From assembly GCA_030544235.1 (NCBI GenBank), contig CM060469.1, positions 16,486,017-16,550,016 on the forward strand: a DNA stretch of 64,000 nucleotides, given 5' to 3'. Made by a program: the position numbers and the translations under genes. A model generated the notes under the pieces. The model saw only the letters and a program-made list of their open reading frames with translations, made no database searches and was not told the DNA's origin. Source of the DNA: Lepturacanthus savala. Its lineage: Eukaryota > Chordata > Actinopteri > Scombriformes > Trichiuridae. How positions within the stretch are numbered: the first letter of the stretch is position 1; each line of letters starts with the position of its first letter. This document shows positions 21,371-39,999 of the stretch, in pieces.

Positions 21371-22184
21371 AACACAATATACCGTATGAGTTTAAATGTT
21401 TCACATTTTTCCATCAGTAATATGTGTTTCTGATGGACTGGTACCTTTAACACGGTTAAGAAGGTATGATAAAATATCCACATAATAAGCATTTGGTCCT
21501 GTTTGTCTGCAATCACCACACCAAATAATTAAAATCACCTTGAAAAAAAACACTTAAATTTTTGTCTGCACTTCTATTACAAGGTTTTAGGTATATATTA
21601 CCACTAATAGCCCAGTATTAATCATTTATATTAGATTGATCAAACTGATTTTAATTAGTATATGTCATGTACATTATTATTAATATTACTACTACTATTG
21701 GTAGTAGTAGTAGAAGTAGTATATACATATTCTGATTATTATTTCTCTAGGCTGTTAAATTCAAAAAAAATAAATAAAGACATATTCTTATTTGATTAGG
21801 CCTGTACTATTTTTGGTCCATATTATTTATTATTTCCCATTTTCTTGCAGTAAATTCCCTTTTTTTTGTTGTTTTTTTTTTTAATCTGCTGTGCAGCCTC
21901 TGCTGCTGCTGTGGGATTATCGCTCTGCAGGACCATGCAGACTGGGTCCATATCGTCCAGCTGTCGTTTTTTTTTCTCCTTTTCTTTTTTTCCCCCCTTT
22001 TTTTGGGGAAGGGCCTTTGACTCGCGTCGCGTGTGATGAGTTTCCCCATAGCATCTGGAGATCAATTATCCATCCGTGTGAGCCAGTGGTTAGGCAGACA
22101 AGATCATAGCTGGCCTTGCGTGCGTGCCAGTATGTGCGTGTGTGTGCGTGTAAAACCATCCAGCGAAAGGTAATATATAGGCCT

Positions 22185-22635
22185 GCTGATTTATTCTAGG
22201 AGATTGAGGTAATTTTCCAAAACCCGCAGCATTTCAAAGCGAAGCAAGAGGTGTGAAATAGACTATTTAATTACACCTGTCTCCCTCTAAAATTATACGA
22301 ACATAGCAGCAGTGGGTTCTGGCTGTTTGCTACGAGTGTTTTAATTTAACGTTTATTCGGTTTGTGATCTCGCGTTCATTTTTTCGTTTTCATCCTCAGC
22401 ATGTTCGAACACGGCGAATTTTGTTTTTGTTCTGTAGATAAATCCCTGCGTCGTTTATCTATCTATAGTCCTCAGGAAGGGAAAAAAAATGCAGATATGT
22501 ATCCGAGAGGGCGTCCTATAATGCATCCATGATCCTCAGGAATCCTGAATCCTTGCAGCTGATTGGCTGCTGGCTCCAGCCTCTTTTGTCGGGATGGACC
22601 TGTTGGATAAAAGGACCATTTTCTAAAGGGCTCTT
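22185..22635 (+). promoter_or_regulatory. vsx2: Probable vsx2 promoter
   Basis: An inverted CCAAT box (GATTGGCTG, starting 22561) is followed 45 bases later by a TATA-like GATAAAAG (22606-22613). This spacing predicts initiation near 22635, about 95 bases before the ATG. Upstream, 22190-22330 has GAGGTAATTTTCC and TATTTAATTACACCTGTC. Initiation site is inferred. Confidence 0.5.
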
Positions 22636-22657
22636 GTGTTGTTAACAACAGAGGATC

Positions 22658-22681
22658 ATGCACCGGGGACCTCCGCTGTAA
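22658..22681 (+). other. Seven-codon upstream ORF in the predicted vsx2 leader
   Basis: ATG at 22658 reads Met-His-Arg-Gly-Pro-Pro-Leu and stops at TAA (22679-22681), 47 bases before the vsx2 ATG. The start context is ordinary. It can only act if transcription begins upstream of it, as the promoter motifs suggest. Confidence 0.35.
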
Positions 22682-22728
22682 ACACGGTGATAACGAGGCC
22701 TTACTCTTTTTTTTTTGTCGGAGTCACC

Positions 22729-29133
<6,405 letters not shown>

Positions 29134-29930
29134 AGACCCCCCCCCCCCCACCCCTGAAAAAAAAAGGCTCCTGAAGACTGTTTCTCTCATGCTGCAGTGG
29201 AGCCGGCTGCAACGTTTCCGCCTCATCCCTCATTGACCCCATAAACCGGCACTGGACTTCTTCTTCTTCTTCGAGAAAAAAAAAAAAAACTCATCTGGCT
29301 GGTTCACCGCTGCACAGAAGATGTGAAATGCACTTTTTATTCCAACTTTAACTTCCAGTTGTTGTTGCTTATACGCATAGTAAAGAAGATTTTGACCACG
29401 TGGGGAGTGAAACGTTAATATCAATGTATATAGATCCCAGAATTATATATAGAGCCAGATGAGTAACATTTTATCCAGTTTAACAGTTTCAACAGATCAA
29501 TCAGGACTCATCCAGCAGTCGGCACTCTGAAGATCTACGTTTTGTTCTCATCGTTCGTTTTTAACGTCGCTTGTACAGTTGCTGAATGGTGACATTTCAA
29601 ATAGGAACCATCCCACCGACAGTTCTCTTGCAAGAGAAAGAAAGTAATCATTGTCCCGCTGTATATCACACTGTATATACTTGATATATTAACCTCTCTA
29701 ACCAAGGCACAATTTGAAAAAAAAAAATGTCTTCTTGTAGTCTTTAAAAAAAAAAAAGTTTGTGTTTTCATGTTGAAAATATGTATAACTCACACGAAAG
29801 CATAAAAATAGAAATCACCTTTTATTAAACGTGGCTTTTTGGTGTCTATCATTCTACTTTCATTGCAGCTTGAAATCTCCTAAAAGTCTGGTGTTTCCAG
29901 GTTGAAGGCCCCGGAATAAAACAAAAAGAG
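29134..29930 (+). other. vsx2: vsx2 3' UTR with two poly(A) signals
   Basis: After the stop come a 13-base C run and several A/T runs. ATTAAA at 29824-29829 and AATAAA at 29915-29920 are the likely cleavage signals, giving 3' UTRs of about 710 or 800 bases. Confidence 0.6.
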
Positions 29931-29934
29931 TGTG

Positions 29935-30780
29935 TACTGTAGCTGCTAAAGCGGCATGAAGTCGCCCCCGTTGTTGGAGCAGCTACTTGTTGTCACTTTG
30001 ATGCTCTGCTGGCTCGGCTCATTAGGAGACCGTCCGTGGCTGAATGCCTTGGGTTAGCCCCCTGTAATCCGTCGCAGATGAGAGCCTTCAATTTCAGATT
30101 AAATAGGGGACCGGTGCTTTTGGGAGAGAGAGAGAGAGAAAAAAAAGAGTGCAAGCACCCACCCAGCTCCGAGCAGAATGACCTCAGCCTGATTCTAAAA
30201 TCACTTTAATAGATGTTGTTGCCAACTCAAGCTTGTTTCATCCTCTTATCGAAATACTTAGCCTGAGTCTAACAGCTTTACACGCTGGAAAAAAAATGTT
30301 CTTTTCAGAAGCTGGTCAGAACATGTTCATAAAACTTTGCATTGGGCCACTTGAACCTAGTTCTGCAACACATCCGTTTGCAGGCGCCCTCGCTGTAATC
30401 CGTAACACATGTGATGCTTCATCCCCGGTTAGCAAATGGGGCTTCCTAATGAGATGAACAATCGAGTTCTATTCCAATTAAACAGAGGGCAATTTCAAAG
30501 GGCAAGGGACGACTATTATCAGTATGCCGCCGCATGTCTCGGCACAGAACGGCTCTGGGATTGGAGCCGTAATGTCATCGGATGGGGGAAAAGGTTGCTA
30601 ATTACATTGTTGACAGAGATAAGTATACACACACGACCCGGAAATGGACCGGAGCGGGTCGGGATAAGAGGAACGTCGATGACATGAACCCGGGAATAAC
30701 CGATTTATTGGTGTGTGTGAGAAAAGAGTCGTATGTGGGATTAGAGATTAGAATTTTTCAATTTGAAAAATGACACATTT
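29935..30780. promoter_or_regulatory. Candidate regulatory block downstream of vsx2
   Basis: Non-repetitive sequence just past the vsx2 poly(A) site, with CGTCGCAGATGAGAGCCTTC, CAATTTCAGATTAAATAGGG and TGGGAAAAGG-type segments and several CpGs. Open frames at 30436-30773 have no family signature. Enhancer role is inferred from complexity and position. Confidence 0.25.
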
Positions 30781-30884
30781 ACTGTGAAAATGTCATGTAC
30801 CTTATATAGTGAGGTCAGACCTCTTTTCTATTTCAAATGAGCTATTCTTTGGGCCTCAACTATGACAAAAACTCATCAAAACTG

Positions 30885-31650
30885 TCATTGTCAATGATGT
30901 TTTAGTGGAAGCTTTATTTCTAAAAATATCTTTGAACTCATATAACTCAGATCATTTAAGTTTGGCCTGTAATTTCAGGAGAATTGGGTTTATATTTTAA
31001 ACAACAAACATTGTACATGAGATTGGAGAAAGATATTTTACCTAAAAAGATGTTTTATTTCTGAAATCATCTACATTCATATCAAAACCACATTCACTGT
31101 AAAAAGCTTATCATTTGTCTATTATGTATTGTTATATAGTTCATTTTCTTCTCAAACTATTTTTTGGCAAAACAAAAAAACGTATCAAAACTTATAATTA
31201 GTAACTTGTCAATGATGTTTTGTTGGAAGAAGCATTTCTAAATGTAACTTTGAACCCATATGAGTCAGGATGTTTAGATTTAGCCTGTAATTCCAGAAGC
31301 ATTTTTTTCCACAAACATCATACATGAGATTAGAGAAAGATACTTCACTTTAAAAGATGTTCAGTCTGTGAAATCATCTACATTTATACCAAAACCAGTG
31401 TAAATATCCTGTCATTTGCCTGTCATATATTGTTATATAGCTCTTTTTTTTCAATTGATCTCTTTTTTTGGCCGTTACCTATAACAATGACTTACTGAAA
31501 CTTAAAAATGAGTAACTTGTCAATGATGTTTTACTGGAAGCAGCATTTCTAAATGTATATTTGAACCCATGCGAGTCAGAACATTTAGATTTAGCCGTGC
31601 GATTTCATAACTCATATTTTAAGCAACAAACATCAGAAGAAATGCAAATC
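30885..31650. repeat. Tandem array, about 2.4 units of roughly 315 bp
   Basis: The segment GTCAATGATGTTTTxxTGGAAG starts at 30890, 31208 and 31519 (spacing 318 and 311). Each copy is followed in order by CATTTCTAAA, TTTGAACxCATA, GAGATTxGAGAAAGATA, GAAATCATCTACATT and TTGTTATATAGxTC. The third unit is cut short. Copies differ by many substitutions and small indels. Confidence 0.85.
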
Positions 31651-32176
31651 TTTTCTATTTAATATCGGAATTTCTCATGCGGCTCAATAACCGTTTGAGG
31701 CAGAGTGAGTTTCGCCTCACCTCCACAGACCCTCATCCCAATTCAGTTATTGAGGCCAAGACATATACAGAGCGAGGATTATTCCTCTAAGTGCAAAGCT
31801 ATTTAATCCTCTGTGAGTGGAATAGAAGGTTCCAATAGATCAGATTTGTTGAAGATCAAGCTGTTTACATTGGATATGAGGAGGTTATTCACAGTATCCC
31901 GTATGATGGACAGCCTGCTTGTTGAAGACCATCAGAAGATCATCTCAATCCACGCAGAGTGAGATCAGGGGAGGTTTATGGAATCATTTTTGACTAATGC
32001 AATATTAACATTCAATTTCCTTTTTTTCGATGGAGTTATGGGCGATATGTGATTTTCATTGGTGAGATTAGCGCATACGGATCATTTTGGGAAGGGTCTT
32101 GGCTCCAGTTGGATGCAGAGTTGAGGTGAAACACTAGATGTAGTCAGACTGCGGAGGGTTGAAACATGGTGTTGTT

Positions 32177-32190
32177 CTGCCCTCTGCTGC
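32177..32190 (-). promoter_or_regulatory. CTCF-like motif, minus orientation, downstream of vsx2
   Basis: The minus strand reads GCAGCAGAGGGCAG, 13 of 14 matches to the CTCF core consensus. It points opposite to the motif at 6964. Occupancy untested. Confidence 0.35.
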
Positions 32191-32209
32191 ACACATTTAT
32201 CAGTACAGC

Positions 32210-33830
32210 TAAAACCTGAGAGGATCTGATAATATCTGATAATACAGCTTTCTACTCAATGAAATACAAAAACACAATGAAGAGAATCTCTTTTCATTTG
32301 TTAAATTATTGCATGAATGTAAATAGTTACATAAATATGTTAAAATACCAGCGTAAACCCAAGAGTAAATGAAATACAGCAAAAAGAAAAGCAGGAAGTA
32401 AAAGTAAGTAGATTAAAAAACACACGATTATGAGTTTTTTCAGGCATTTTGTATCCATATGAAGATTCACCTGTCATTCTAATATTTTAATAGTTAATTG
32501 GACACATAGTCAGGTAAAAGGAATAATTTAATACATGAAAAAAATAATACATGAGTAAAAATTTATTTATTGTCTCAGTATGAGTTTGCAACATGCAGAC
32601 AACTATTTGTATTAAAGTATTAATGTTTTACATTTGTTGACTGTGCAGTTTATTTTTGACCTTGGGACCAGCACAGACAAATGGTGCGATGTAATTGAAA
32701 GTGAGTTCATAGAGCTTGATTTGAGTTTGTTGTATAAAATAGATTGTTTTGTCTATTGCACTCTATATGTAGCCCAATCTTAAATTTAAATTTTGCATGC
32801 AGCTTAAGTAATTTGTTGATCAGAACACTTTCTAACAGAATTTGTGGTTAACTGCAATAAACATGAACAGTGAATGAAGCATTTGCATACAAATACAGAC
32901 CTGTACTGTAAACACATAATGCAGCAGCACATGAATATTAATATAAAATGTACACATATATATGTAGAAACATAAATACTCAAAATGTGTACATGTGTTG
33001 TATGTGTATGCCTATGTATGAATATTCATATTATATTATATTATGTACTATAATGCTGTTATTTTACTATTGTATTGTGGTACAGTACATACTTACACAA
33101 ACCTGAAGGGAATTTACATTTACATATTTTTTACATTTAATTTTGTCAAAGAAAATTCAAAATATAAATATACATCAGCAAATTTTATTCTATGAAATAA
33201 TCTTGTAATTATGACTCCACTAATTTAATATGGACTAAACAATATAAAACAAAAAAGGAGTTAAAATGTGAATTTAACTATAATATTTATGTAAGCAACA
33301 AAGGGTAAATTAAAAAAATCATAAAATCATATTAATACTGACACATGCACACTCACATGCACAGTACGTACAGTACACATGTATACTTACATATACCTAT
33401 TATCACATGCATTTTGTATATAAATACATGTGTACATGAATGTGCAACTGATTCATTTATTGGTCCCTTTGTTGCTTCTAATACAGTAGTAATATAATAT
33501 ATAACATGGACAACTGATTCTCTTTAAAAAAAAAAATGCTAAAAATTGAATAGTTCAACATTTAGCCACATGGTGACGGTCTTGAGCTTTGTTCAAAATC
33601 ACAACACCCTGTGAACTGATGTGCATGTGAATCAATTTACAAGTTCACAATCACATATTTGCTATAATACAGTCAATATCTGAACATTTTGCTACTGAAA
33701 CTTCATATATGTCTTGAAATTGATTCATATCTGTCACGGTGGGGGTAAAAAAAGAGTTACATCACATGCTTTTGAGAAGACATGATCTGATATTTTGATC
33801 AATATTTGTCATTTCTTGTCACTCTCCTGG
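32210..33830. other. AT-rich intergenic stretch, no gene seen
   Basis: 1.6 kb of low-GC sequence with scattered ATATAT/ACATGT runs (for example 32940-33060 and 33340-33440). No exon, tandem array or recognised mobile element. Confidence 0.5.
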
Positions 33831-34100
33831 TGCAGCCAGTGATGAGACTGTCTGCTGAGGGTTAATGGAGACGAGATTGATGCTGCGGCTAAATGATGTG
33901 TCCTTGCTGGGGGCTGATTTCATCTCCCAGGTTCATTTTTCCAAAGCCGCCCTGGGTTGATCACGCAGAGCTCTCTTTTTTACACTTCACTGGATAGGAA
34001 TCATCATTTATCCATCTCACAGAAATCAGTATTCAGCATTTGTGCAGGATATTAAAGCTATATTTGTGCCATAAAAATGACAATATAGCTCCACGAGTCT
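33830..34100. promoter_or_regulatory. Candidate conserved non-coding block
   Basis: A more GC-balanced island within AT-rich sequence: GAGGGTTAATGGAGACGAG, GATGCTGCGGCTAAATGATG and CCGCCCTGGGTTGATCACGC. No frame or repeat explains it. Inference from composition. Confidence 0.25.
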
Positions 34101-34109
34101 TTTGATTAG

Positions 34110-35608
34110 GCTGCTGATTAAAGCTACATTATACTTACAGAAATTGAAGTCTGACGACAGCAAGTGAAGGAAAAAAGGAAATTACACATGGAGAATAAAC
34201 AGAATTGCATTTCCTTGCCTGCTGACCTGTTGGTATTTCCTTTAGCATCGGAGCTGTGAAATCAGACAGCGAAAAGAAAATGAGAGTTAATTGTCTTGAT
34301 ATAGCCAGTTCCCATAAAAAAATGTGTATTTTTATTGTTTTTTCCAACAAAAAAGGTGTTGGATTTCGGTTCTTTTTGAATAAAAACGCTGCCAGGATTT
34401 CATGGTCGGACTGATTATGATGGAAGATTCTTACCCTCTGCTGCTACACTCCTCTCAGTCAGTCCTGTCTCGTCTAATAGATATAGTTATCTCTTGAAGT
34501 TGGACTTGACTGCTTGTCTCAGGAAGATTTATGTGTGGCACAACACCAGCAGCCGTCCGCTGCAGCCGCCCTCGACTCTTCAGTGCCCGGTATTTTCAAC
34601 AGGCCATCTGTGGGCAGGTTCCAATGCCAACTTCTGGGGCCAGATTCACAAAAATATACCAGCAGACGTTGTACTGACTGAGTTAGGAGGAAATCTTAAA
34701 CATTAGGGTCATGTCTCTTATTATAAAGCAGAGTTTTTGATCTATAGAGTGACTTACAAAAGATTTTTGCACTACAAGTAAGTCCTATGGAAGAGAAGTA
34801 AGAGGCGATGATCCCAAAAGTTACAAAATCGACTTCATCTTTTTAATTGTTTTATGATTTTATTTAAACAATTATAATTCTAATTAAATTAACATTTTAA
34901 TTGGAATATTTATTTACTATTTTCAATAAAATATAATAAATTAAATTTATTTTCTATTTATTTTAAATGAAAATTAATAGGATTGTAACATAATATTATA
35001 TTAAGAATTTAAGATAGATAGAATTTGATGTAGTTACAAAAAGTAATTTTAATTAAAAATCAGATACATTTTACTCATCTATTTAATTTAATTAATCTCG
35101 ATTGACATTTTGTAACTAGCTCCCCTGGGCAGACATAAACTGCGCTAATCATTTACTTTTTGTCTTTACTCCCTGCTTCATATTCCTTGTCTCAGAAAAT
35201 AACATCACCCCTCCCTGTGAAGTGCCAGATACTCAGGTTGGAATTAAAAACCATCACATCTCTTTGAGTCTTATCTGAAAGCTGCATAGATGTTTCTGCT
35301 GGCACAAGGCAGCAATTTTGAGGACCGCTCAGAGCTACAAGAAAAAAGAAGAGGAAGGGAGAAAAAGAAAAGAGTCCAGCGTTGTTATCAAGAAAAGACA
35401 AATAAGGACAGATAGACAGTGCTCCCTTTTTGCTTAAGAGTGATAAGTGAAGATGAGGCTGTGAGGCCCTTATCAGTCCAGAGTGCATCCAAACGCTGGT
35501 GCCACAGAGAGAGGCATGTTGCTGTACGACAAAGGTGTGAGGGCAGATAAGCATGTATATGTGAAATGCTTCAAAGATGAGCTTAACTCTGATGTGAAAG
35601 GGGGATTT

Positions 35609-35644
<36 letters not shown>

Positions 35645-36410
35645 GATTTTCAGTAATAGATGCTGACTGTTGTGCTAAACGCTGCTGTAGGGATGTCTTC
35701 ATTTCCTCATGCACACTGAAAAATGCTATAGAAAACCTGTTGGGAATACAGATTAAAGCGGGGATGGACGACGTGCCACTCAGATCTGTTCCTTAAAGAG
35801 TTCTCCATTGATTTATCACTTCACTATAATGGAAGACATGAGCTAAAAAAAAAAAAGTGTCAGAAATTGGTCTCCTTCAGTTCTGCGGTCTGTTATGCTA
35901 GTAGTGTTTAATGTACCGTAGCCTCAAGCAGAAACGAGGAGCAGGCAACAGAGCTCGTAGAGTCCTAAGCATCATTTCACCATGCAGATGTTAATATTCA
36001 ACATACAACGCTAAACTATGTTTATAACCAAAAGACCTCTATAATAATCCATAACTATCACTGAACGCCACTTATTAAGGTTTTAATATCAATTCAATGG
36101 GGAGGGACAAGTGAATGAAATGAAGATTGTTTATTATACAAAGGATGTGGTGGTGAATAATTTTGTAGATTCTAGACTTTACAGAGGTGTAGGGGCAGGT
36201 ATTATAGTATTACAATCATGAACACACCAATTCAGAGAAAAAAACACATTTATAAAGACAGCAGCAAGATGATAGGCTAACATGGATGGTGTGTTGCTCT
36301 GCTAGATGTGATCAGCTGATGGCAACATGGTTATGGGTGGCCATTTGTGAGAAATGATAATGGTAGACTTCTTGTGCTTCCTCAGCTTTCACTAAAGCTC
36401 CATTATTGAC
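34110..36410. other. Intergenic stretch with a GA microsatellite, no gene seen
   Basis: It contains very AT-rich DNA (34810-35110) and a (GA)n tract at 35613-35641. Open frames are short and without motifs. Confidence 0.5.
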
Positions 36411-36416
36411 TAAATG

Positions 36417-36720
36417 GATGTTAGCAGGTTAGCTAGGCAGCACTATTACTGAACAGGAAGATTTTAGCTGGTTAGCTAACCAGCTATCCATTATTTCACA
36501 AGAATATGTTAGCGAGTTAGCTAGCCAGCAATCCATGGCTTATTAGTCAGCATTATTGAACAAGAAGATTTTAGCTGGTTAGCTAGCCAGCATTTCATTA
36601 TCAAACAAGAATATATTAGCGGGTTAGCTAGCGAGCACCTCGTGGTTGGTTACCATGCCAACACACCTTTATTGAACAAGAAGATGTAGTGGGTTAGCTA
36701 GACAGTACGCCTTATGTGCA
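36417..36720. repeat. Degenerate tandem array based on GGTTAGCTAGCCAGCA
   Basis: The motif xxTTAGCTAxCxAGCA occurs about every 50-60 bases, alternating with ATTGAACAAGAAGATTTTAG or TTCACAAGAATATGTTAG spacers. This gives a higher-order unit of roughly 110 bases present about 2.5 times. TTAGCTAGC is partly self-complementary. No coding frame. Confidence 0.75.
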
Positions 36721-36779
36721 TCCTGTTTTGTAGGACATGAATTTAGCTACTGATAATAGCAAAGGATGACAAACACTTC

Positions 36780-36836
36780 TTAGCACTCGTTAGTTAGCAT
36801 TAGTTAGTCTAACTAATGATAACTAACGAGTGCTAA
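36780..36836. repeat. 57-bp near-perfect palindrome
   Basis: Left arm 36780-36807 (TTAGCACTCGTTAGTTAGC...) and right arm 36809-36836 (...ATAACTAACGAGTGCTAA) pair over 28 bases with a single mismatch around a one-base centre. It lies 60 bases after the TTAGCTAGCC array and shares its TTAG/CTAA vocabulary. Confidence 0.9.
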
Positions 36837-37469
36837 CTTGTTAACTAACTTGTTAACTACCTGTGGGTTATGTTGCTTTGATATGGAGATGATATGATAA
36901 ATGGCTTTATATATACAGATATATTTATATTTATGAGCATTTTCTAGTTTATAAGAAATGTATTTTCTATAGGCAGTGTTGCAGGGGACTGGATCCTGTC
37001 AGCACACGCTAGGGAAGAGGAGGTATAATCTTGACACCAATTCCCAAAATGACTGTGAATGTAAACACTGGCTGCAGTTTAAAAAAAAAAAGCTTTCTAG
37101 ATTTGGCTTTGGATGTGTTGGAATATTTGAAACTCCCAGCGTGGTGTAATGCTAAGTTAGTAAAATTCTATTCCCGTTTCTATTCATTTTTGTGTGTAAA
37201 CTGTGTAAATCTCAGAGGACCCCAGATATGTGGTTCCATCCATTGCCAGAGCTGTCATCTGTTGTTGACCCAGAAAGTGTCCCTGGAATAATCAAATATA
37301 CATTCAATTTATCCGCCTGCATGGAAAATTATCTCTGGGTGAACTTCAAACAGCATGCAAGTGTCTGTAATTTACCAAAAATTAACTGCGTGGTTCTAAT
37401 TTAAGATCTGCCACATAACACAGAGGGAAGAGTTTTTCCACTTTTTTTCCAACATAACCGCCATTTCCC

Positions 37470-38480
37470 CAAAGTGCTTGAAATTTCAGGTTACAATTTG
37501 CACACTCGAGCGTCGAGTTGAACAACGTGTGAGCCGAAGCTCTTTTTAGTGGAGCTCACTTGACTTTTCCTTTGGTCTACAATCACAGCCTTTTCCACTA
37601 GAACTGTTGCAAACACTTGAACTGAATCTTCTTTTGTGGCGGCCTGGCACCAACCAACCATATTGTTTATGCGTTGTGTTGCCCATGAGCAGATTGGTGA
37701 CAGGTATTTCATCAAAACGACGATAGGAATCTGAAAATGTCTTTCAGTCGCATGAACAGTCAAGTGCATCATGCTCCTTATTAATGTAGCACTCAGCATA
37801 ATGTCCTTTTGTCTTTCCACTCCCTTCAGGTTGTTTTTTTTTATCCATTTTCTTTCAGCCCATTCATCATTGTTTTCCACTCGAAATGTGTTTTTCACTT
37901 CGGCTTTGCGAGCCCCATTTATTTTCCTTTTTTTTATTGTCATTTGCCAGATGTGACAGCTCACGGTATGACTTTGTCAGACAGGAAAACAGACTTGTGG
38001 TTAATTTTGGATAAGACGATTATTTCTACAAACACATGTGTACAATGTAATAATCCCCTAAAAACAAAACCTCTGTGCCGCATACAGATTTCTCCGTAGC
38101 TATGTAATGAAGTATTGGCAGAACTTCACATCCAACCGTCTGCCTCTTAGAAAGTTTTTATACACATGGGGGTGGATGACTAATGAAATCAGTTTGCTTC
38201 TGGTGGTCTGAGCTATGGATGCTGCGAGTGAGCGAGCGAACAGGCGTGGGTGAAGCTCGCTATCTGCTGAGGGAGCGAGGGAAAAAAAAAAAAAAAAAAC
38301 ATGCAGTGCTGCACTCGCTTGCAAAGTGAGCCCACTTCAGTGCCCCATACAGCTCCCATTGATGAGAGCAGCACTTTCGCCCCCGTCACCCCCATCGAGC
38401 CACATTTCATGCATTAGGGACTCGACTCGGACAGAAGCTGCAAAGGAGAAAACAGAAAACACATCGGAGAGGTCAGGGTG
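37470..38480. promoter_or_regulatory. Complex intergenic block with an unexplained minus-strand open frame
   Basis: 37491-37964 is open for 157 codons on the minus strand. The translation is rich in Lys/Arg, shows no domain I recognise and has no splice context. The rest (to 38480) has CpG and non-repetitive sequence. I treat it as non-coding, possibly regulatory. Confidence 0.25.
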
Positions 38481-38979
38481 AGCACGGGTTCCTTTAAGAC
38501 TTGTTTACCTCGCTATCTGCTCCATTTAGCCTGCTGCAGAGAATGATATATAGGTATAATATTGTCTCTTCTGTTTTTTTTGTTTTTTTTTGTTTTTTTT
38601 TTGAGCTCAGCATGTTCAGCTGTCTGCAGAAGCTGAACCTGAGAGGCACTGAGTGGTTTAGAACACTCTGGAGAGGCAAATGCTACAGAGTGGATGGCAG
38701 GTGGTGTTTTGGGGGGGGGGAGGGGGCGGACGGCTGTTCTCATTTTGTCCTGACATCACGACTTCAGAGAGCAGACGCACTTCTCGACGCTAACAGCACT
38801 TTGGCAGCTAAAGTCACATTGAGGCGAGACAGTGAGAGATGCCAAAAAGACGTTTGAAGAGCCATGCCAGCTACAGACCGGGCCTGTGCCTGAAATAGCA
38901 AGTTGTCAGTATCACACATTTTCGTCAATAGGGCTCCTCTAACCGCTCAATCCATATCTTGTTCTCTAAGGCAGTGTTT

Positions 38980-39168
38980 CACAGCGGCCATATTGACATG
39001 AAATAGTAGGTAAACATGGGTGTTACCAGTGAAATCGATTGAGGTTCCATTCAGCTCCAACAGGGTGTCACAGACATGGAACAGCTGCTGCACTCAGTGG
39101 AGCAGAGCCTTGATATCATTGCTGACACCTATGTTTACTTACTATTTCATGTCACTATGGCTGCTGTG
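38980..39168. mobile_element. Palindromic MITE, CACAGCGGCCATATTGACAT type
   Basis: Inverted termini of about 44 bases, 38980-39023 (CACAGCGGCCATATTGACAT...) and 39125-39168 (...ATTTCATGTCACTATGGCTG), enclose about 100 bases. A related, more diverged copy lies at 55590-55770 and an end fragment at 60886-60920. Non-coding. Confidence 0.75.
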
Positions 39169-39241
39169 CAAAAGGTCAATTATCTGGTGTAGCATCACAG
39201 CTCAGAGGCGTTCAAGTGCCCTTCCCATGGTCGCTATTAAC

Positions 39242-39926
39242 TTAACCCTCCAGGCGCCACTTTTGCCTTAAGTCGGTAAGATGCTGCGCTGAATAAAACG
39301 GATTTTGTCAAATGTCAATCAAACTTCACTCCACCAGATGTCAGACATGTCATGCTACATCCCCATCAAAAGAATTACGTCATGCTTCTATACAAAATAC
39401 TCCTGCAAAAGCGAAGCGTGAATCAACGCGAGCAAAGAGTGGAGCCATTTTATCAGAGCGATATTGTCAGCGTAAACGCATTGTTTTTATGAACTAGATC
39501 AACAAACAAGTTTACCTGCAGTGAAGTGTTGTTGTATGTCCCCGTACATGAAATGTGAGTGGCTATCTAGTAAAGGGAAAATCTCTAGGTTACAGCAAAA
39601 GGCCAGTTTACACGCATTCGGTTTGTTTCTGCCATTTATTAGTAATTACACAGTTTGTTTACTATTTACCTGAGCATTCAGTATTGTGCAATATAGCATA
39701 TACAGTACTGTCAATACAATATATATAACACAATGTAGCGGAGCATTCATATATGTGACATTTCATGAAAATTCTATAATCCAAGATGGCTCCCGCCCTA
39801 TGATGCCATAATATGGAAAGTAGATTGGTAAATTTAATTCCTACATAAGCTTTCATCCTTAATATTTCTCTTATTCTACTTAAATTGAACGTGTTGGAAA
39901 AAAATCTCTGGCACCTAAAGGGTTAA
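39242..39926. mobile_element. piggyBac-like MITE with TTAA target duplication
   Basis: TTAA (39242-39245) is followed by CCCTCCAGGCGCCAC. The other end is CTGGCACCTAAAGGG before TTAA (39923-39926). The termini match at 11 of 15 positions as inverted repeats. TTAA duplication and CCC/GGG ends are the piggyBac hallmark. The 677-base interior has no transposase frame. Confidence 0.7.
39331..39344 (+). promoter_or_regulatory. CTCF-like motif inside the piggyBac-like MITE
   Basis: CCACCAGATGTCAG matches 13 of 14 consensus positions. Plus orientation. Motif evidence only. Confidence 0.25.
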
Positions 39927-39999
39927 TAAGAAGGCTTGTTTCTGATATGAGGTGGTCAGACTTAAGAACATAAAGGAGAGTGGTGAAGCTGCTGAATAG

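Noticed and set aside
22636..22728. N-terminal extension of vsx2 from an upstream in-frame codon
   Set aside because: There is no ATG in that extension, and the family N-terminus MTGK begins at 22729 in a good start context.
39246..39922. Coding piggyBac transposase
   Set aside because: The 677-base interior has only short frames; it is a non-autonomous copy.
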